From Rhodobacterales bacterium HKCCE3408 (GTDB taxonomy: Bacteria; Pseudomonadota; Alphaproteobacteria; Rhodobacterales; Rhodobacteraceae): a stretch of 64,000 nt of DNA. The DNA is taken from NCBI GenBank assembly GCA_015689705.1, contig WVSN01000010.1:106613-170612 (forward strand), given 5' to 3'. Positions 40,453-50,957 of the stretch are shown in pieces. The notes beneath the pieces are model-generated. The model was not told where the DNA came from, made no database searches, and was given only the letters and a program-made list of their open reading frames with translations. How positions within the stretch are numbered: the stretch's first letter is position 1; every line of letters begins with the position of its first letter. The position numbers and the translations under genes were made by a program.

Positions 40453-41157
40453 CTACCCCGTGCCGTCGAGTATCCGCCGAAAGAACCCGGAATTGAAGAG
40501 GCCGCGCGGCTCGGGCGCAGCCGGCGTTGCCCCATCGTCACCGGCCACTGTGTCCTGCGGGTTCGCGGCCTGCACCAGCGCGACAAAGCGCCGGAGCAGC
40601 GCCAGGCTGCCAGCATCGTCCAAGCCCGAGTCACGCAGCGCGAGGACCGACAACGCCACGATTCGCGGGCCGACATCCAGATAGGCGCGCCACTGGTCGT
40701 CGCGGACGCCCGGCACCTGCCCGGGCGAGCGGTCGCGCGCCTTGAGGTAGAAGACCGGTCCCTCGGCGAAATTCTGGATCAGGTCGACCGCGTCCGGATC
40801 ACCTGCCCGGCTGAGAAGCCGGCGCCCGTCGGTCGAGGCGAAGAACTCCGGCAACTCGTCGATCGAGGCGGCGATGGACGTGCCGCCGCGCGCGGACACC
40901 GTCGCGGTCAGGACGGCCGGATTTGCCGGCTGGCGGGTGAAGGGCGAGGGCGACAGCGCCGCGCAGTTGCCCATGAGCACGAAAGCGGTCGTGCCCTCGT
41001 CACGCGTCGCGTCGGGATCGACGCAGAAACCCGCCGGACCCTCGATCGCGACGGCGTCTGCCGTGACCACGGCGCGGTCGCCCGGACCGCCCCCGATCAT
41101 CCCGCAGCCGGCCAACAGCAGCAGGAGAATCGGTAGAGTGAGAAGGTTGCGCGACAT
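40453..41157 (-). CDS. lipoprotein of unknown function
   Basis: A 234-residue protein with a lipoprotein signal (LLLLLAGC, lipobox Cys18), so it is membrane-anchored in the periplasm. The mature part has two cysteines in its first half (FCVDPDATRD, GNCAALS) and a proline-rich tail before a terminal LFNSGFFRRIL. No known domain is seen. It is the first gene of the block reaching 38944, and lies 73 bp from the ilvD stop on the same strand. Confidence 0.72.
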   Translation of the reverse strand: MSRNLLTLPILLLLLAGCGMIGGGPGDRAVVTADAVAIEGPAGFCVDPDATRDEGTTAFVLMGNCAALSPSPFTRQPANPAVLTATVSARGGTSIAASIDELPEFFASTDGRRLLSRAGDPDAVDLIQNFAEGPVFYLKARDRSPGQVPGVRDDQWRAYLDVGPRIVALSVLALRDSGLDDAGSLALLRRFVALVQAANPQDTVAGDDGATPAAPEPRGLFNSGFFRRILDGTG

Positions 41158-41230
41158 GCAGGGCTCCGCTTTCGGCGATTGCCGCCCGGCATAGGCGAGT
41201 TCCGGTTAACGGGGCGACAAGGCCCCGCGC

Positions 41231-42994
41231 TCAGAGATCCATGTAGACGTGCGATTCCTTCGTGGCGCCGGGATGCGTGACCGCCCCGTAGCGCGCTGAT
41301 CCGACAAGTTGCGCGTATTTCCAGAGCGCGCCCGAGGTGTAGATCGTCTGGCGCGGGCCGGACCAGGCTTCGCGTCGGGCCGCGAGCTCCTCGTCCGACA
41401 GCGCGACCGAGATCTCGCCTTTGATCGCGTCGATGGTGATCACGTCGCCGTTCTTCAGAAGCCCGATCGGGCCGCCATGCGCCGCTTCGGGACCGACATG
41501 GCCGACGCAGAAACCGCGCGTCGCGCCCGAGAACCGGCCGTCCGTGATCAGCGCGACCTTCTTGCCGGCGCCCTGACCAGAAAGCGCCGCGGTGGTCGCC
41601 AGCATTTCGCGCATGCCCGGGCCGCCCGCCGGGCCTTCGTTGCGGATGACGATGACCTCGCCTTCCTCGTACTTGCGTGCCTTCACTGCTTCGAACGCGT
41701 CTTCCTCGCACTCGAAGACACGCGCGGGTCCGATGAAGACCTGCTCTTCGGCCTTCATGCCCGCGACCTTCACGATCGCCCCGTCCGGCGCGAGATTGCC
41801 CTTCAACCCGACAACGCCGCCCGTCTTGGTGATCGGCGCGTCGACCGGATGCACCACGCGGCCGTCGGCCTTGCGGTCGATCAGGTCCAGTTCCTCGCCG
41901 ATGGTCCGACCCGACGCGGACAGGCAGTCCTCGTGGATCAGCCCCGCGCGCCGAAGTTCCTTCATCACGACGGGCACGCCGCCCGCGTCGTAGAGGTCCT
42001 TGGCGACGTACTGCCCGCCCGGTTTCAGGTCCACGAAATAGGGGGTGTCGTGGAAGATTTCGCAGACGTCGAAGAGGTCGAAGTCGATGCCGGCCTCGTG
42101 TGCGATAGCCGGCAGATGCAGGCCCGCATTGGTCGATCCGCCGGTGCAGGCCACGACCCGCGCAGCGTTCTCCAGTGCCTTGCGGGTGACGACGTCGCGG
42201 GCGCGGATGTTCTTCTCCAGCAGGTTCATCACCGCGTCGCCCGAAGCGGTCGCGTACTGGTCCCGGCTTTCATAAGGCGCGGGCGCGCCGGAGGAGTTGA
42301 ACAGCGCCAGCCCGATCGCCTCGGACACACAGGCCATGGTGTTTGCCGTAAACTGGCCGCCGCAGGCGCCCGCGCTCGGGCAGGCGACGCGTTCCAGGAT
42401 GGCGAGCGCGGCATCGGACAGCGACCCGTTCTGATGACGGCCCACGGCCTCGAACATGTCCTGGACGGTCAGGTCGCGGCTGGCGAAATCTTCGGGCACG
42501 TCGGCGCCGGCAGGCACCTTGCCCGGCAGGATCGAGCCGCCATAGATGAACACGCTCGGCACGTTCAGCCGGACCATAGCCATCATCATCCCCGGCAGCG
42601 ACTTGTCGCAGCCTGCAAGACCGACGAGCGCGTCGTAGCTGTGGCCGCGCATCGTCAGCTCGACCGTGTCGGCGATCGCCTCGCGCGAGGCCAGCGACGA
42701 CCGCATGCCCTCATGGCCCATGGCGATCCCGTCTGTCACGGTGATGGTGGTGAATTCCCGCGGGGTGCCGTTGGCGTGCTTGACGCCCAGCTTCACCGCC
42801 TGCGCCTGACGGTTCAGCGCGATGTTGCAAGGCGCCGCCTCGTTCCAGCAGGTCGCCACGCCGACGAACGGCTGCGCGATCTCTTCCTCGCTCAGGCCCA
42901 TCGCGTAATAGTAGGACCGGTGCGGCGCCCGCGCCGGGCCCTCGGTCACGTGGCGGCTGGGGAGTTTCGACTTGTCTGCCTTGCCCTTCAACAC
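41231..42994 (-). CDS. ilvD: dihydroxy-acid dehydratase
   Basis: A 587-residue iron-sulfur dehydratase of branched-chain amino acid synthesis. The cluster cysteines lie in [18 protein letters not shown] and [16 protein letters not shown]. The start is GTG at 42994 because aaggaggg lies seven bases upstream; a longer reading to 43165 lacks this and overlaps the divergent gene. The length is typical. Confidence 0.96.
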   Translation of the reverse strand: MLKGKADKSKLPSRHVTEGPARAPHRSYYYAMGLSEEEIAQPFVGVATCWNEAAPCNIALNRQAQAVKLGVKHANGTPREFTTITVTDGIAMGHEGMRSSLASREAIADTVELTMRGHSYDALVGLAGCDKSLPGMMMAMVRLNVPSVFIYGGSILPGKVPAGADVPEDFASRDLTVQDMFEAVGRHQNGSLSDAALAILERVACPSAGACGGQFTANTMACVSEAIGLALFNSSGAPAPYESRDQYATASGDAVMNLLEKNIRARDVVTRKALENAARVVACTGGSTNAGLHLPAIAHEAGIDFDLFDVCEIFHDTPYFVDLKPGGQYVAKDLYDAGGVPVVMKELRRAGLIHEDCLSASGRTIGEELDLIDRKADGRVVHPVDAPITKTGGVVGLKGNLAPDGAIVKVAGMKAEEQVFIGPARVFECEEDAFEAVKARKYEEGEVIVIRNEGPAGGPGMREMLATTAALSGQGAGKKVALITDGRFSGATRGFCVGHVGPEAAHGGPIGLLKNGDVITIDAIKGEISVALSDEELAARREAWSGPRQTIYTSGALWKYAQLVGSARYGAVTHPGATKESHVYMDL

Positions 42995-43136
42995 GATGGT
43001 GCCCTCCTTCGGCCGCGGATAATGTCGACGATCAGCAATAAAAGCCGCGCCCGGGGGGCACAAGCGTGATTGCCTGCGCGTCCTGTTCGGGGCATCATCG
43101 GCGACAACAACAAGACGAAGAGCAGGCAGTAATTCG

Positions 43137-44087
43137 ATGCAGTACGCGGCGCACGAGGCGTTCATCGCCCCCGCGCGACACCGTCCACAGATCTGGCGGC
43201 TGATCCTCGGGATCGTGCTGGCGGCGATCGTCTACGTCGCCGTCATGGTCGCGATCATCGCCGGCGCGATCTGGATCGCGAACGGGCCCGCCCTGATGAC
43301 CGAGATGTCGGACTGGCTGGTGTCGGACCGGCTGGCGCAGGCGCCCCTCGAACGCGAGATCACCGACGTCGTGACGGCCCGGACCCCGACCGACATGCTC
43401 ATCGTGCTGTCGACCTTCGCCGGCATGGCGCTTGGCGCGATGGCCGCGGCACGGGTGATGCACGGGCGCGGGCTGGCGACGCTGACCGGTCCCTTCGCGC
43501 CGATGCTGCGGCACATGGGGCTCGCCATTGTGATCGCCGCGCCGATCCTTGCCGTTACCGCGATCCTGCCGCCGGTGCTCAGCACCGTCGAAAATCTCGA
43601 CCTGCCGCTCTGGGCCAGCTTCGCGCCGCTCGCGCTTCTGATGATCCTGATCCAGACCGGCGCCGAGGAGCTGTTCTTCCGCGGCTACCTGCAGCAGCAA
43701 CTGGCCGCGCGATTCCGGTCGCCCATCGTCTGGATGGTACTGCCGTCGCTCCTGTTCGGGCTCGGTCACCTGAACCCGGACCAGTATGGCCCGCAGGCCT
43801 GGCTGATCGTCGGGGTGACCGCGCTTGTCGGGCTGCTCGCCGCCGACCTGACCGCGCGGACCGGCACGCTTGGCGCGGCCTGGGGGCTGCATTTCGCCAA
43901 CAACGTGGCCGCGATCCTCTTCGTCTCGATGGACGGTCCGATGAGCGGACTGGCGCTGCGGGTCGTGCCGGCAGCCAACCTGCCGCCGGACCTGCTGACC
44001 ACCCTCCTCATCCGCGACACGATCGTCCTCGTGGCGATCTGGGCGGCGATCCGCTTCGCCCTGCGCCCAAGGCCGCAGCCGACCTGA
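43137..44087 (+). CDS. CPBP-family intramembrane metalloprotease
   Basis: A 316-residue membrane protein with about eight hydrophobic segments. The Abi/CPBP motifs are complete: EELFFR (E177, E178, R182), FGLGH (H211) and HFANN (about 252-256). Members cleave membrane substrates or confer bacteriocin immunity; the target is unknown. It is divergent from ilvD and followed 70 bp later by accD. Confidence 0.88.
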   Translation: MQYAAHEAFIAPARHRPQIWRLILGIVLAAIVYVAVMVAIIAGAIWIANGPALMTEMSDWLVSDRLAQAPLEREITDVVTARTPTDMLIVLSTFAGMALGAMAAARVMHGRGLATLTGPFAPMLRHMGLAIVIAAPILAVTAILPPVLSTVENLDLPLWASFAPLALLMILIQTGAEELFFRGYLQQQLAARFRSPIVWMVLPSLLFGLGHLNPDQYGPQAWLIVGVTALVGLLAADLTARTGTLGAAWGLHFANNVAAILFVSMDGPMSGLALRVVPAANLPPDLLTTLLIRDTIVLVAIWAAIRFALRPRPQPT

Positions 44088-44157
44088 CCGGCCGGCCGCC
44101 CGATTGCATTTCCGCCCCGCCCGGCTTACCTCAGGGCGACAGGGACGAAGGCCGAGC

Positions 44158-45099
44158 ATGAACTGGATCACCAATTACGTCCGCCCGCGGATCAACTCGA
44201 TCTTCTCGCGCCGCGAGATGCCCGAGAACCTGTGGACCAAGTGCGACGAATGCGGAACCATGCTGTTCCACCGCGAGCTTGCCGAGAATCTCAACGTCTG
44301 CGGCAATTGCGATCATCACATGGGCATCACGCCGCGGCGCCGGTTCGAGGCGCTGTTCGACGGCGGCATCTTCGCCGAGGTCCCGGTGCCGATGCCCATC
44401 GCCGACCCGCTCCAGTTCCGCGATCAGAAACGCTATCCGGACCGGCTGCGCGCGGCGCAGAAGGCGACGGCCGAGCCCGAGGCGATGCTGGTCGCAGAGG
44501 GTGAGGTCGGTCGCACGCCCATCATCGCCGCGGCCCAGGACTTCAGCTTCATGGGCGGGTCCATGGGGATGTATGTCGGCAACGCCATCGTCGCCGCCGC
44601 CACCCGCGCGGTCGAACGCCGCCGCCCGCTGGTCCTGTTCTCCGCCGCCGGCGGCGCGCGGATGCAGGAAGGCATCCTGTCGCTGATGCAGATGCCGCGC
44701 ACGACCGTCGCGGTCGAAATGGTGCGCGAAGCCGGCCTACCCTACATCGTCGTGCTGACCCATCCGACCACGGGCGGGGTGACGGCGTCCTACGCGATGC
44801 TCGGCGACATCCAGATCGCCGAACCCGGCGCGCTTATCTGTTTTGCCGGTCCGCGCGTGATCGAACAGACGATCCGTGAAAAGCTGCCCGAGGGCTTCCA
44901 GCGCGCTGAATACCTGCTCGACCACGGGATGCTCGACCGCGTGACGCACCGCAAGAAACTGCGGGAGGAACTGATCTCGGTCATCCGGATGCTGACGCAT
45001 CAGCCGCCGCCGGTCATGGGCGATCTGCCCGCGCCGGGCACGCCCGAAGAAACGGCCGCGCCGACCTCCGCGCCCGCGCAGGAGAGCGCAGAGAAGTGA
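44158..45099 (+). CDS. accD: acetyl-CoA carboxylase carboxyltransferase subunit beta
   Basis: A 313-residue subunit of the first step of fatty-acid synthesis. The zinc ribbon has C29, C32, C48 and C51. The crotonase-like core carries SAAGGARMQEG and THPTTGGVTASYAMLGD for acyl-CoA and carboxybiotin. The C-terminal tail is Pro/Ala-rich. The ATG at 44158 gives MNWITNYVRP. It is followed by folC, a common order. Confidence 0.96.
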   Translation: MNWITNYVRPRINSIFSRREMPENLWTKCDECGTMLFHRELAENLNVCGNCDHHMGITPRRRFEALFDGGIFAEVPVPMPIADPLQFRDQKRYPDRLRAAQKATAEPEAMLVAEGEVGRTPIIAAAQDFSFMGGSMGMYVGNAIVAAATRAVERRRPLVLFSAAGGARMQEGILSLMQMPRTTVAVEMVREAGLPYIVVLTHPTTGGVTASYAMLGDIQIAEPGALICFAGPRVIEQTIREKLPEGFQRAEYLLDHGMLDRVTHRKKLREELISVIRMLTHQPPPVMGDLPAPGTPEETAAPTSAPAQESAEK

Positions 45100-45220
45100 C
45101 CGCCGCCATCGCTGCCGGAGTCGGGTTCGGTAATCTCGCCATCGCCGTCATGGCCCCGTCCGGTGTGACCCGCGGACGGTCCGACGGGGTGCTCTTCCTC
45201 ACATGGCGGCGGGTCCGGGC

Positions 45221-46489
45221 ATGACGGGACACGGGTCCGACATCCTCCTCGAGAGGATGATGACGCTGCATCCGAAGATCATCGACCTGACGCTCGACCG
45301 GATGTGGCGGATTCTCGATGCGCTCGACCATCCCGAGCGGCGCATCCCGCCCGCAATCCACATCGCCGGTACGAACGCGAAGGGTTCGACGCTGGCGATG
45401 ATCCGCGCCGGGCTGGAAGCTACCGGCCAGCGCGTCCACGCTTACACGTCTCCGCACCTGGTCCGGTTCCACGAACGTATCAGGCTGGCCGGGAAACTGA
45501 TCGACGAGGAGCGGCTTTCCGAGATCCTCGACCGATGCCTCACGGCGAACGGTCCCGATCCGATCACCTATTTCGAGATCACCACCGCCGCCGCCTTCGT
45601 CGCCATGACCGAGGAACCGGCGGACTGGACCCTGCTCGAAGTGGGGCTCGGCGGGCGGCTCGACGCGACGAACGTGATCGATACGCCGAAGCTGACCGTC
45701 ATCACGCCGGTCGATCTCGACCACCAGCAATATCTCGGCGACACGCTGGCCGCGATCGCGGGCGAGAAGGCCGGGATCCTGAAACGCGGGGTGCCCTGCG
45801 TTGTCGGCCGCCAGCAGGACGAGGCGCTCGAGGTGATCGAGGACCGCGCCGCACGGCTTGGCGCGCCGCTCTTCGTGTACGGCCAGCACTGGCACGCCTG
45901 GACCGAACATGAACGGCTCGTCTTCCAGGACGAGACCGGGCTTCTGGACCTGCCGATGCCGAACCTGCCCGGACCGCACCAGGTGGAGAATGCCGGCATC
46001 GCCCTGATGGCGCTGCGGGCCCTCGGCACCGGTGATCCCGAGGCCGCCGTGACGCGCGCGGAATGGCCGGCGCGGATGCAGCGTCTCCGCCACGGGCCGC
46101 TGATCGACCTCGCGCCCGAGGCCGAGTTCTGGCTGGACGGCGGGCACAACCCCCATGCCGGCCGGGCTCTGGCGGCGACCCTGAAGGCCATGCCGCACCG
46201 TCCGACCCACCTGATCGTCGGGATGCTGAATACCAAGGACGTCACCGGCTACCTCGCGCCGCTGGCCGAGGTGGCAGAGTCCCTCACGGCCGTCTCGATT
46301 CGGGGCCAGTCCGCGACGCTGAGCGCCGATGACACGCTGGCGGCGGCGCGCCGTGCGGGCCACGAGGCGACCAGCGCGGAGACGCCGGAGATCGCAGTCC
46401 GCGCCATCGCTGCGCGCGACCCATATGCGCGCATCCTGATCGGCGGTTCGCTCTACCTCGCCGGGGAGATCCTGCGCGACAACGGGTAA
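45221..46489 (+). CDS. folC: bifunctional dihydrofolate synthase / folylpolyglutamate synthase
   Basis: A 422-residue Mur-ligase-like enzyme adding glutamate to dihydropteroate and folates. It has the ATP loop GTNAKGST (50-57), TSPHLVRFHERI, and the late DGGHNPHAG. The ATG at 45221 puts the conserved region at its usual distance from the start; an ATG at 45203 adds six residues. It is 121 bp after accD and probably cotranscribed. Confidence 0.93.
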   Translation: MTGHGSDILLERMMTLHPKIIDLTLDRMWRILDALDHPERRIPPAIHIAGTNAKGSTLAMIRAGLEATGQRVHAYTSPHLVRFHERIRLAGKLIDEERLSEILDRCLTANGPDPITYFEITTAAAFVAMTEEPADWTLLEVGLGGRLDATNVIDTPKLTVITPVDLDHQQYLGDTLAAIAGEKAGILKRGVPCVVGRQQDEALEVIEDRAARLGAPLFVYGQHWHAWTEHERLVFQDETGLLDLPMPNLPGPHQVENAGIALMALRALGTGDPEAAVTRAEWPARMQRLRHGPLIDLAPEAEFWLDGGHNPHAGRALAATLKAMPHRPTHLIVGMLNTKDVTGYLAPLAEVAESLTAVSIRGQSATLSADDTLAAARRAGHEATSAETPEIAVRAIAARDPYARILIGGSLYLAGEILRDNG

Positions 46490-46574
46490 CGACATCTCGG
46501 CGCCGCACCGCCCGGCAGCGGAATTCCTGTCCGACCCCGTTGACCCGCCCGACCAATGGCATAAGCCTCCTGTC

Positions 46575-47084
46575 ATGCGACTTCTCCCCGCCGCCCTGTC
46601 CGTCCTCGCCCTGACACAGCCCGCCGATGCGGCGCGGTTCGCGTTCTGCTGGATCGGCAATTCCGGCTACACGATGGAAGGCGTGATCGAGTTTCCCGAC
46701 GAGCTGGTAGGCACCGGCATCATCAATGAAACCGACGTGACGCATTTCGCCATCACAGGCCTCCTCGATGGCGTGCCGGTCGGCTTCTGGTCGCTCGACA
46801 TGCTGACGCCCGAAACGACGTGGGAGCTTTATTTCGACACTGTGAAGCTGGAATTCCCGACCGGCGGATCGAGCTTCCAGAACAGCTACCAGGCGTGGAA
46901 CGCGAACGGCCGGGTGGACGATTGCGGTCCGGGCGGCTTCGGCTTCAACGGCGGCAACCTCTACCAGGACGTCTGCATCGACAACACGTGGATCACCGAC
47001 AGCTCGATCGAACCTTCCACGCCCTTCCCGGTCGCGCCCGAGGGCGTCGTGCCGCGCTGCGCGAACGCGGTTCCGATCAGCTAG
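46575..47084 (+). CDS. exported hypothetical protein
   Basis: A 169-residue protein with a signal peptide (1-19, ending ADA). The mature domain is beta-rich, aromatic and cysteine-containing (FCWIGNSGYTMEG, FDTVKLEFPTGG, DDCGPGGFGFNGGN, DVCIDNTWI, PRCANAV), suggesting two disulfides. No family is recognised. It overlaps the 3' end of the convergent ASCH gene by 8 bp. Confidence 0.7.
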   Translation: MRLLPAALSVLALTQPADAARFAFCWIGNSGYTMEGVIEFPDELVGTGIINETDVTHFAITGLLDGVPVGFWSLDMLTPETTWELYFDTVKLEFPTGGSSFQNSYQAWNANGRVDDCGPGGFGFNGGNLYQDVCIDNTWITDSSIEPSTPFPVAPEGVVPRCANAVPIS

Positions 47085-47604
47085 ACTCGTCCGTCTTCCG
47101 GCCGAACGGCTTGACCGGCGGTTGCTCGAACGCGACCGGCAGATCGCCGAAAAGCCCGCCATCCGCCGGCCCCCAGTTCCGCATCCACGGCAGCGGTTCG
47201 GCCAGTGCGCCCCCTGCCTCCCACCAGAAATAACCCAGGGCACCGGGTGCAGGCACCGGATCGCACGGGACCGGGTCGCGAAGAAGCAGTCCCGCCTCGC
47301 CGCCGAACCACGGGCTGTCGCTCTCGGTGACGACGCGGACGACCTCGACCGAACCGATGATCGCGCGCCGGGGCAGCGCATCCGGCCGCGGCACGGTCAC
47401 GCCGTCCTGGGCCCAGCGCCAGACAAGGTAGTCGTATTCCGCCTGTTTCATGCCGATCGCCGCATGGATCGCGATGCGTCCCGGCTCCATGCGCCCCGCC
47501 CGGATCGAACCGAGCGAGCGGTTCTCCACGTCCTTGCCGCCGAAGATGATCGCCCAGGCCGAGGGCTGGCGCACTGACAGGGCCAGCGGCGGCAGCTCGG
47601 TCAC
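47077..47604 (-). CDS. ASCH-domain protein
   Basis: A 175-residue protein whose N-terminal part is an ASCH domain: ALSVRQPSAWAIIFGGKDVE followed by NRS, then IAIHAAIG and GSVEVVRV. ASCH proteins bind RNA, and some hydrolyse N4-acetylcytidine; catalysis here is not proven. Its start overlaps the zapE stop by 4 nt, so it is coupled to zapE. Confidence 0.85.
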   Translation of the reverse strand: MTELPPLALSVRQPSAWAIIFGGKDVENRSLGSIRAGRMEPGRIAIHAAIGMKQAEYDYLVWRWAQDGVTVPRPDALPRRAIIGSVEVVRVVTESDSPWFGGEAGLLLRDPVPCDPVPAPGALGYFWWEAGGALAEPLPWMRNWGPADGGLFGDLPVAFEQPPVKPFGRKTDESS

Positions 47605-48677
47605 GATGCGCCCCAGTCCGCGGCCATCATCTCCCGCAGGCGGCTTGCCGTGCGCTCGAACTCGAACGACCCCTCGCCCTCGACGTAAAGCGCCTCGGGC
47701 TCCGCCGCCGCGCTTGCGATCAGCCGGGTCTTCGCCTCGTAGAGCGTGTCGACCAGCGTGACGAACCGCTTCGCCTCGTTCGACTTGTCGCGGCTGAGGA
47801 CCGGGATGTCCTCGACGATCACGACCTTCGCCGCGCCGGTCAGTGCGATATAGTCGGCCGGCCCCAGCGGCTTGCCGCAGAGATCAGCGAAGGAGGCCCT
47901 GACCTGCCCGGCCCAGAAGCGCGGCAGATGAACCTCGCGGCCCTTCAGCTCCAGCACCAGTTCTTCCTCGCGCCCGCCGGTCAGGTCCTTCCAGATGAGG
48001 TCGATCGCGCTCTTCGCGGCAGCGTCGGCGGGCGTGAACCACACCGTCTCCCCGGCCAGGCGGTCCTGCCGGTAATCCGTCGCAGCCTCGAGCTGCACGA
48101 CCTCGAGCTTCGTCTCCAGAAGCTTGATGAACGGCAGGAACAGGTCGCGGTTCAGCCCGTCCTTGTAGAGATCCTTCGGCGGCCGGTTCGAGGTCGTGAC
48201 CACCGTCACCCCGGCCTCGAACAGCTTCTCGAACAGACGCCCCACGATCATCGCGTCGGCGATGTCGGTGATCTGCATCTCGTCGAAGCAGAGCAGGCGC
48301 AGCTTCGAGGACACCTGTTCGGCCACCGGCTTGATCGCGTCGTCCACGCCGGTCTTGCGCGCGGCATGCAGCGCCGACTGGATCTCCTGCATGAAGGCGT
48401 GGAAATGCACGCGGCGTTTCTCGGCGATGCCGGTATGGGCGTGGAACAGGTCCATCAGCATCGACTTTCCGCGCCCGACCCCGCCCCAGAGATACATCCC
48501 CAGGGTCTCCGGCGCCTCGGCCTTGCGGAAACGGTCGAAGAAACCGCGCGGGCGGGCGGTTTCCAGATGCGTCCGCAATGGCTCCAGCTTCTCCAGAATC
48601 CAGCGCTGCGTCGGATCGGGGCGCAGCAGGCCCTCGGCCACGCGGGTATCGTAAAGTGCGGTCAGGTGCTGGCCCAT
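47601..48677 (-). CDS. zapE: cell division ATPase ZapE (AFG1/LACE1 family)
   Basis: A 358-residue AAA+-like ATPase. It has Walker A WGGVGRGKSMLMD, Walker B LLCFDEMQITDIADA and the sensor TTSNRPP. In Escherichia coli ZapE acts on the Z-ring; mitochondrial relatives act in protein turnover. The ATG at 48677 begins MGQHLTALYD. It heads a two-gene unit with the ASCH gene. Confidence 0.92.
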   Translation of the reverse strand: MGQHLTALYDTRVAEGLLRPDPTQRWILEKLEPLRTHLETARPRGFFDRFRKAEAPETLGMYLWGGVGRGKSMLMDLFHAHTGIAEKRRVHFHAFMQEIQSALHAARKTGVDDAIKPVAEQVSSKLRLLCFDEMQITDIADAMIVGRLFEKLFEAGVTVVTTSNRPPKDLYKDGLNRDLFLPFIKLLETKLEVVQLEAATDYRQDRLAGETVWFTPADAAAKSAIDLIWKDLTGGREEELVLELKGREVHLPRFWAGQVRASFADLCGKPLGPADYIALTGAAKVVIVEDIPVLSRDKSNEAKRFVTLVDTLYEAKTRLIASAAAEPEALYVEGEGSFEFERTASRLREMMAADWGAS

Positions 48678-48798
48678 GCCATCCGCATAGCGAAGGGACC
48701 GGGGCAAGAAAAGCTGATCCGATCCATCAGGAGATCTGAATTGACTGGGCGCACGCCCGGGCGCAATCTCCGCTCCGATACGTCAGGATGTCTGTCCC

Positions 48799-50046
48799 AT
48801 GGCCCGATCCGGCACTCTCGTCACCCCGATCCTCATCGCCGGCTCGCTGGTCCTGCTTCTGAACTTCGCGATCCGGTCGAGCTACGGCGTGTTCCAGATC
48901 CCCGTGGCCGAGGAGTTCGGCTGGCCGCGCTCAGTCTTCAGCCTCGCCTTCGCGATCCAGAACCTAGCCTGGGGCTTCGGCCAACCGATCTTCGGCGCCT
49001 TCGCCGAGCGCTTCGGCGACCGCAAGGCGATCATCGTGGGCGTCATGCTCTACGCGGCGGGGCTTGCGCTGTCGTCCTTCGCATACACGCCGCTTCAGCA
49101 TCACCTGCTGGAAATCCTCGTCGGCTTCGGCATCGCGGGCACGGGCTTCGGCGTGATCCTCGCCATCGTCGGCCGCGCGGCCTCGGACGAGAACCGGTCG
49201 ATGGCGCTCGGCATCGCGACGGCCGTCGGCTCGGCGGGCCAGGTCGTCGGTGCGCCTCTGGCCGCCACGCTTCTGACAGTGATGCCGTGGCAGACGGTGT
49301 TCCTGATCTTCGCGGCCGCCTCGCTCGCGATCCTGATGATCCTGCCGGTCCTCCGCACGGCGCCCGAACCCTCGAAGTCCGAACTCGACGAGACGCTCGG
49401 CCAGATCCTCGGCAAGGCGCTGCGCGATCCGACCTTCTCGCTCATTTTCATCGGGTTCTTCTCCTGCGGCTACCAGCTTCAGTTCATCACCGCGCATTTC
49501 CCCGCAATGGTCGCCGAGTTCTGCGGCCAGATCGCGGCCGGATCGCTCCTGCACGGTCTCGGGATCACGACGACATCGGCGCTCGGCTCGATCGCCATCT
49601 CGGTCATCGGGCTCGCCAACATCGTCGGCACGCTGACCGCCGGCTGGCTCGGCCGGACCTATTCCAAGCGGCTCCTGCTTTTCTGGATCTATGTCGGCCG
49701 GACCGTTGCCGCGGCGATCTTCATCCTGCTGCCGATCACGCCGCTGACGGTTCTCGTATTCTCGGCAGTCATGGGGTCGCTCTGGCTTGCCACGGTGCCC
49801 CTGACGAGCGGTCTCGTCGGCTACATCTACGGGCTGCGCTACATGGGCACGCTGTACGGGATCGTGTTCTTCAGCCACCAGCTCGGCGGCTTCCTCGGCG
49901 CGTGGCTCGGCGGCTGGATGTTCGACCTCTACGGCAACTACACGGTCGTGTGGTGGGTCGGCGTCGGTGTCGGCGCGCTCAGCGCGGTCGTCCACCTGCC
50001 GATCCGGGAAATCCCGCTGCGCCAGCGCGCGGTCGCCGCCGCCTAG
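48799..50046 (+). CDS. major facilitator superfamily transporter
   Basis: A 415-residue, 12-span MFS protein. The loop 2-3 motif is present as GAFAERFGDRKAI, with a matching GWLGRTYSKR in the second half. The best general match is the monocarboxylate/oxalate-formate branch. The substrate is unknown. It is convergent with the ornithine-cyclodeaminase homologue, sharing CTAG as stop. Confidence 0.87.
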   Translation: MARSGTLVTPILIAGSLVLLLNFAIRSSYGVFQIPVAEEFGWPRSVFSLAFAIQNLAWGFGQPIFGAFAERFGDRKAIIVGVMLYAAGLALSSFAYTPLQHHLLEILVGFGIAGTGFGVILAIVGRAASDENRSMALGIATAVGSAGQVVGAPLAATLLTVMPWQTVFLIFAAASLAILMILPVLRTAPEPSKSELDETLGQILGKALRDPTFSLIFIGFFSCGYQLQFITAHFPAMVAEFCGQIAAGSLLHGLGITTTSALGSIAISVIGLANIVGTLTAGWLGRTYSKRLLLFWIYVGRTVAAAIFILLPITPLTVLVFSAVMGSLWLATVPLTSGLVGYIYGLRYMGTLYGIVFFSHQLGGFLGAWLGGWMFDLYGNYTVVWWVGVGVGALSAVVHLPIREIPLRQRAVAAA

Positions 50047-50957
50047 ACCTGGCCGCGGATATAGGCCGCGGTCATCAGGTCGAGATGCGCGCCGCCGCCG
50101 TTCTTGAACAGCGTGATCTCGTCGTCGCTGCGCCGCGTGAAGGCGCCCGAGCCCATATCGTAAAAATCGGCGACCACGTCGCTCTCTGCGATAACGCCTT
50201 CGGCCAGCGGAATCTTCAGCTCGCCGATATGACCGAGCACCGTGTCCCGGCTGTCGACGAAGATCCGCGCGCGCTTCAGCGCCGTATCGTCGACCTCGCG
50301 CATGTCGGGGCGGTAGGCGCCGATCAGGTCGACATGGGTGCCGGGGCGCAACCATTCGCCTTCCAGTACCGGCGCGAAGGACATGGTGGAGCAGGAGACG
50401 ATATCGGCCTGGCCGACGGCTGCTTCCAGATCTGTGACCGCCTCGGTATCCGGCCAGTCGGCCGCCAGCGCCTCGGCGCGGGACGCGGTGCGGTTCCAGA
50501 CCCTGAACCGGGCGTCGGGGAACAGCCGGCCATAGGCCTCGCGCATCGACGCGGCGACGGTCCCCGCGCCGACGATCAGGATGTCACGGCTGTCGGTCCG
50601 GGCAAGCCGGCGCGCGCCAAGAAGGCTGTCGCCAGCCGTCTTCCACTTCGTGACGAGGAAGAAGTCGAGCATCGCCTCGAGCCCGCCATCGGTATCGCGA
50701 AAGAGGTTAACCGCACCGCCGCCGATGACCGATCCGCCATGGGCGACGTTGCCCGGGAAGACGGTCGCGGTCTTCACCAGCAGACCAAGCCCGTCGATCC
50801 AGGCCGAACGGGACAGGAGCGTGTCGGCGTCGCGGTAGAGAAAGACGTCGGCGACTTCGGCCCGCGGACGGTCATGGCCCACGGCAAGCGCCTCGGTCAG
50901 CGCCAGCCAGTCGAGCTTCGCCTCGACCTCGGGCCCGATGAACATCGGCGCGGTCAC
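50043..50957 (-). CDS. ornithine cyclodeaminase/mu-crystallin family protein
   Basis: A 304-residue NAD(P)-binding protein with the Rossmann motif IVGAGTVAASM and the family blocks KTATVFPGN, CSTMSFAPV and HVDLIGAYRPDMREVD. Members include ornithine cyclodeaminase, alanine dehydrogenase and imine reductases such as BhcD; the substrate is not clear. Its start overlaps the stop of the HAD gene by 4 nt, in the order fghA, HAD, this gene. Confidence 0.85.
   Translation of the reverse strand: MTAPMFIGPEVEAKLDWLALTEALAVGHDRPRAEVADVFLYRDADTLLSRSAWIDGLGLLVKTATVFPGNVAHGGSVIGGGAVNLFRDTDGGLEAMLDFFLVTKWKTAGDSLLGARRLARTDSRDILIVGAGTVAASMREAYGRLFPDARFRVWNRTASRAEALAADWPDTEAVTDLEAAVGQADIVSCSTMSFAPVLEGEWLRPGTHVDLIGAYRPDMREVDDTALKRARIFVDSRDTVLGHIGELKIPLAEGVIAESDVVADFYDMGSGAFTRRSDDEITLFKNGGGAHLDLMTAAYIRGQV

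Noticed and set aside
41231..43165. Longer ilvD reading of 644 residues
   Set aside because: The extra 57 residues are low-complexity, and the GTG at 42994 has an excellent ribosome-binding site and the normal N-terminus.
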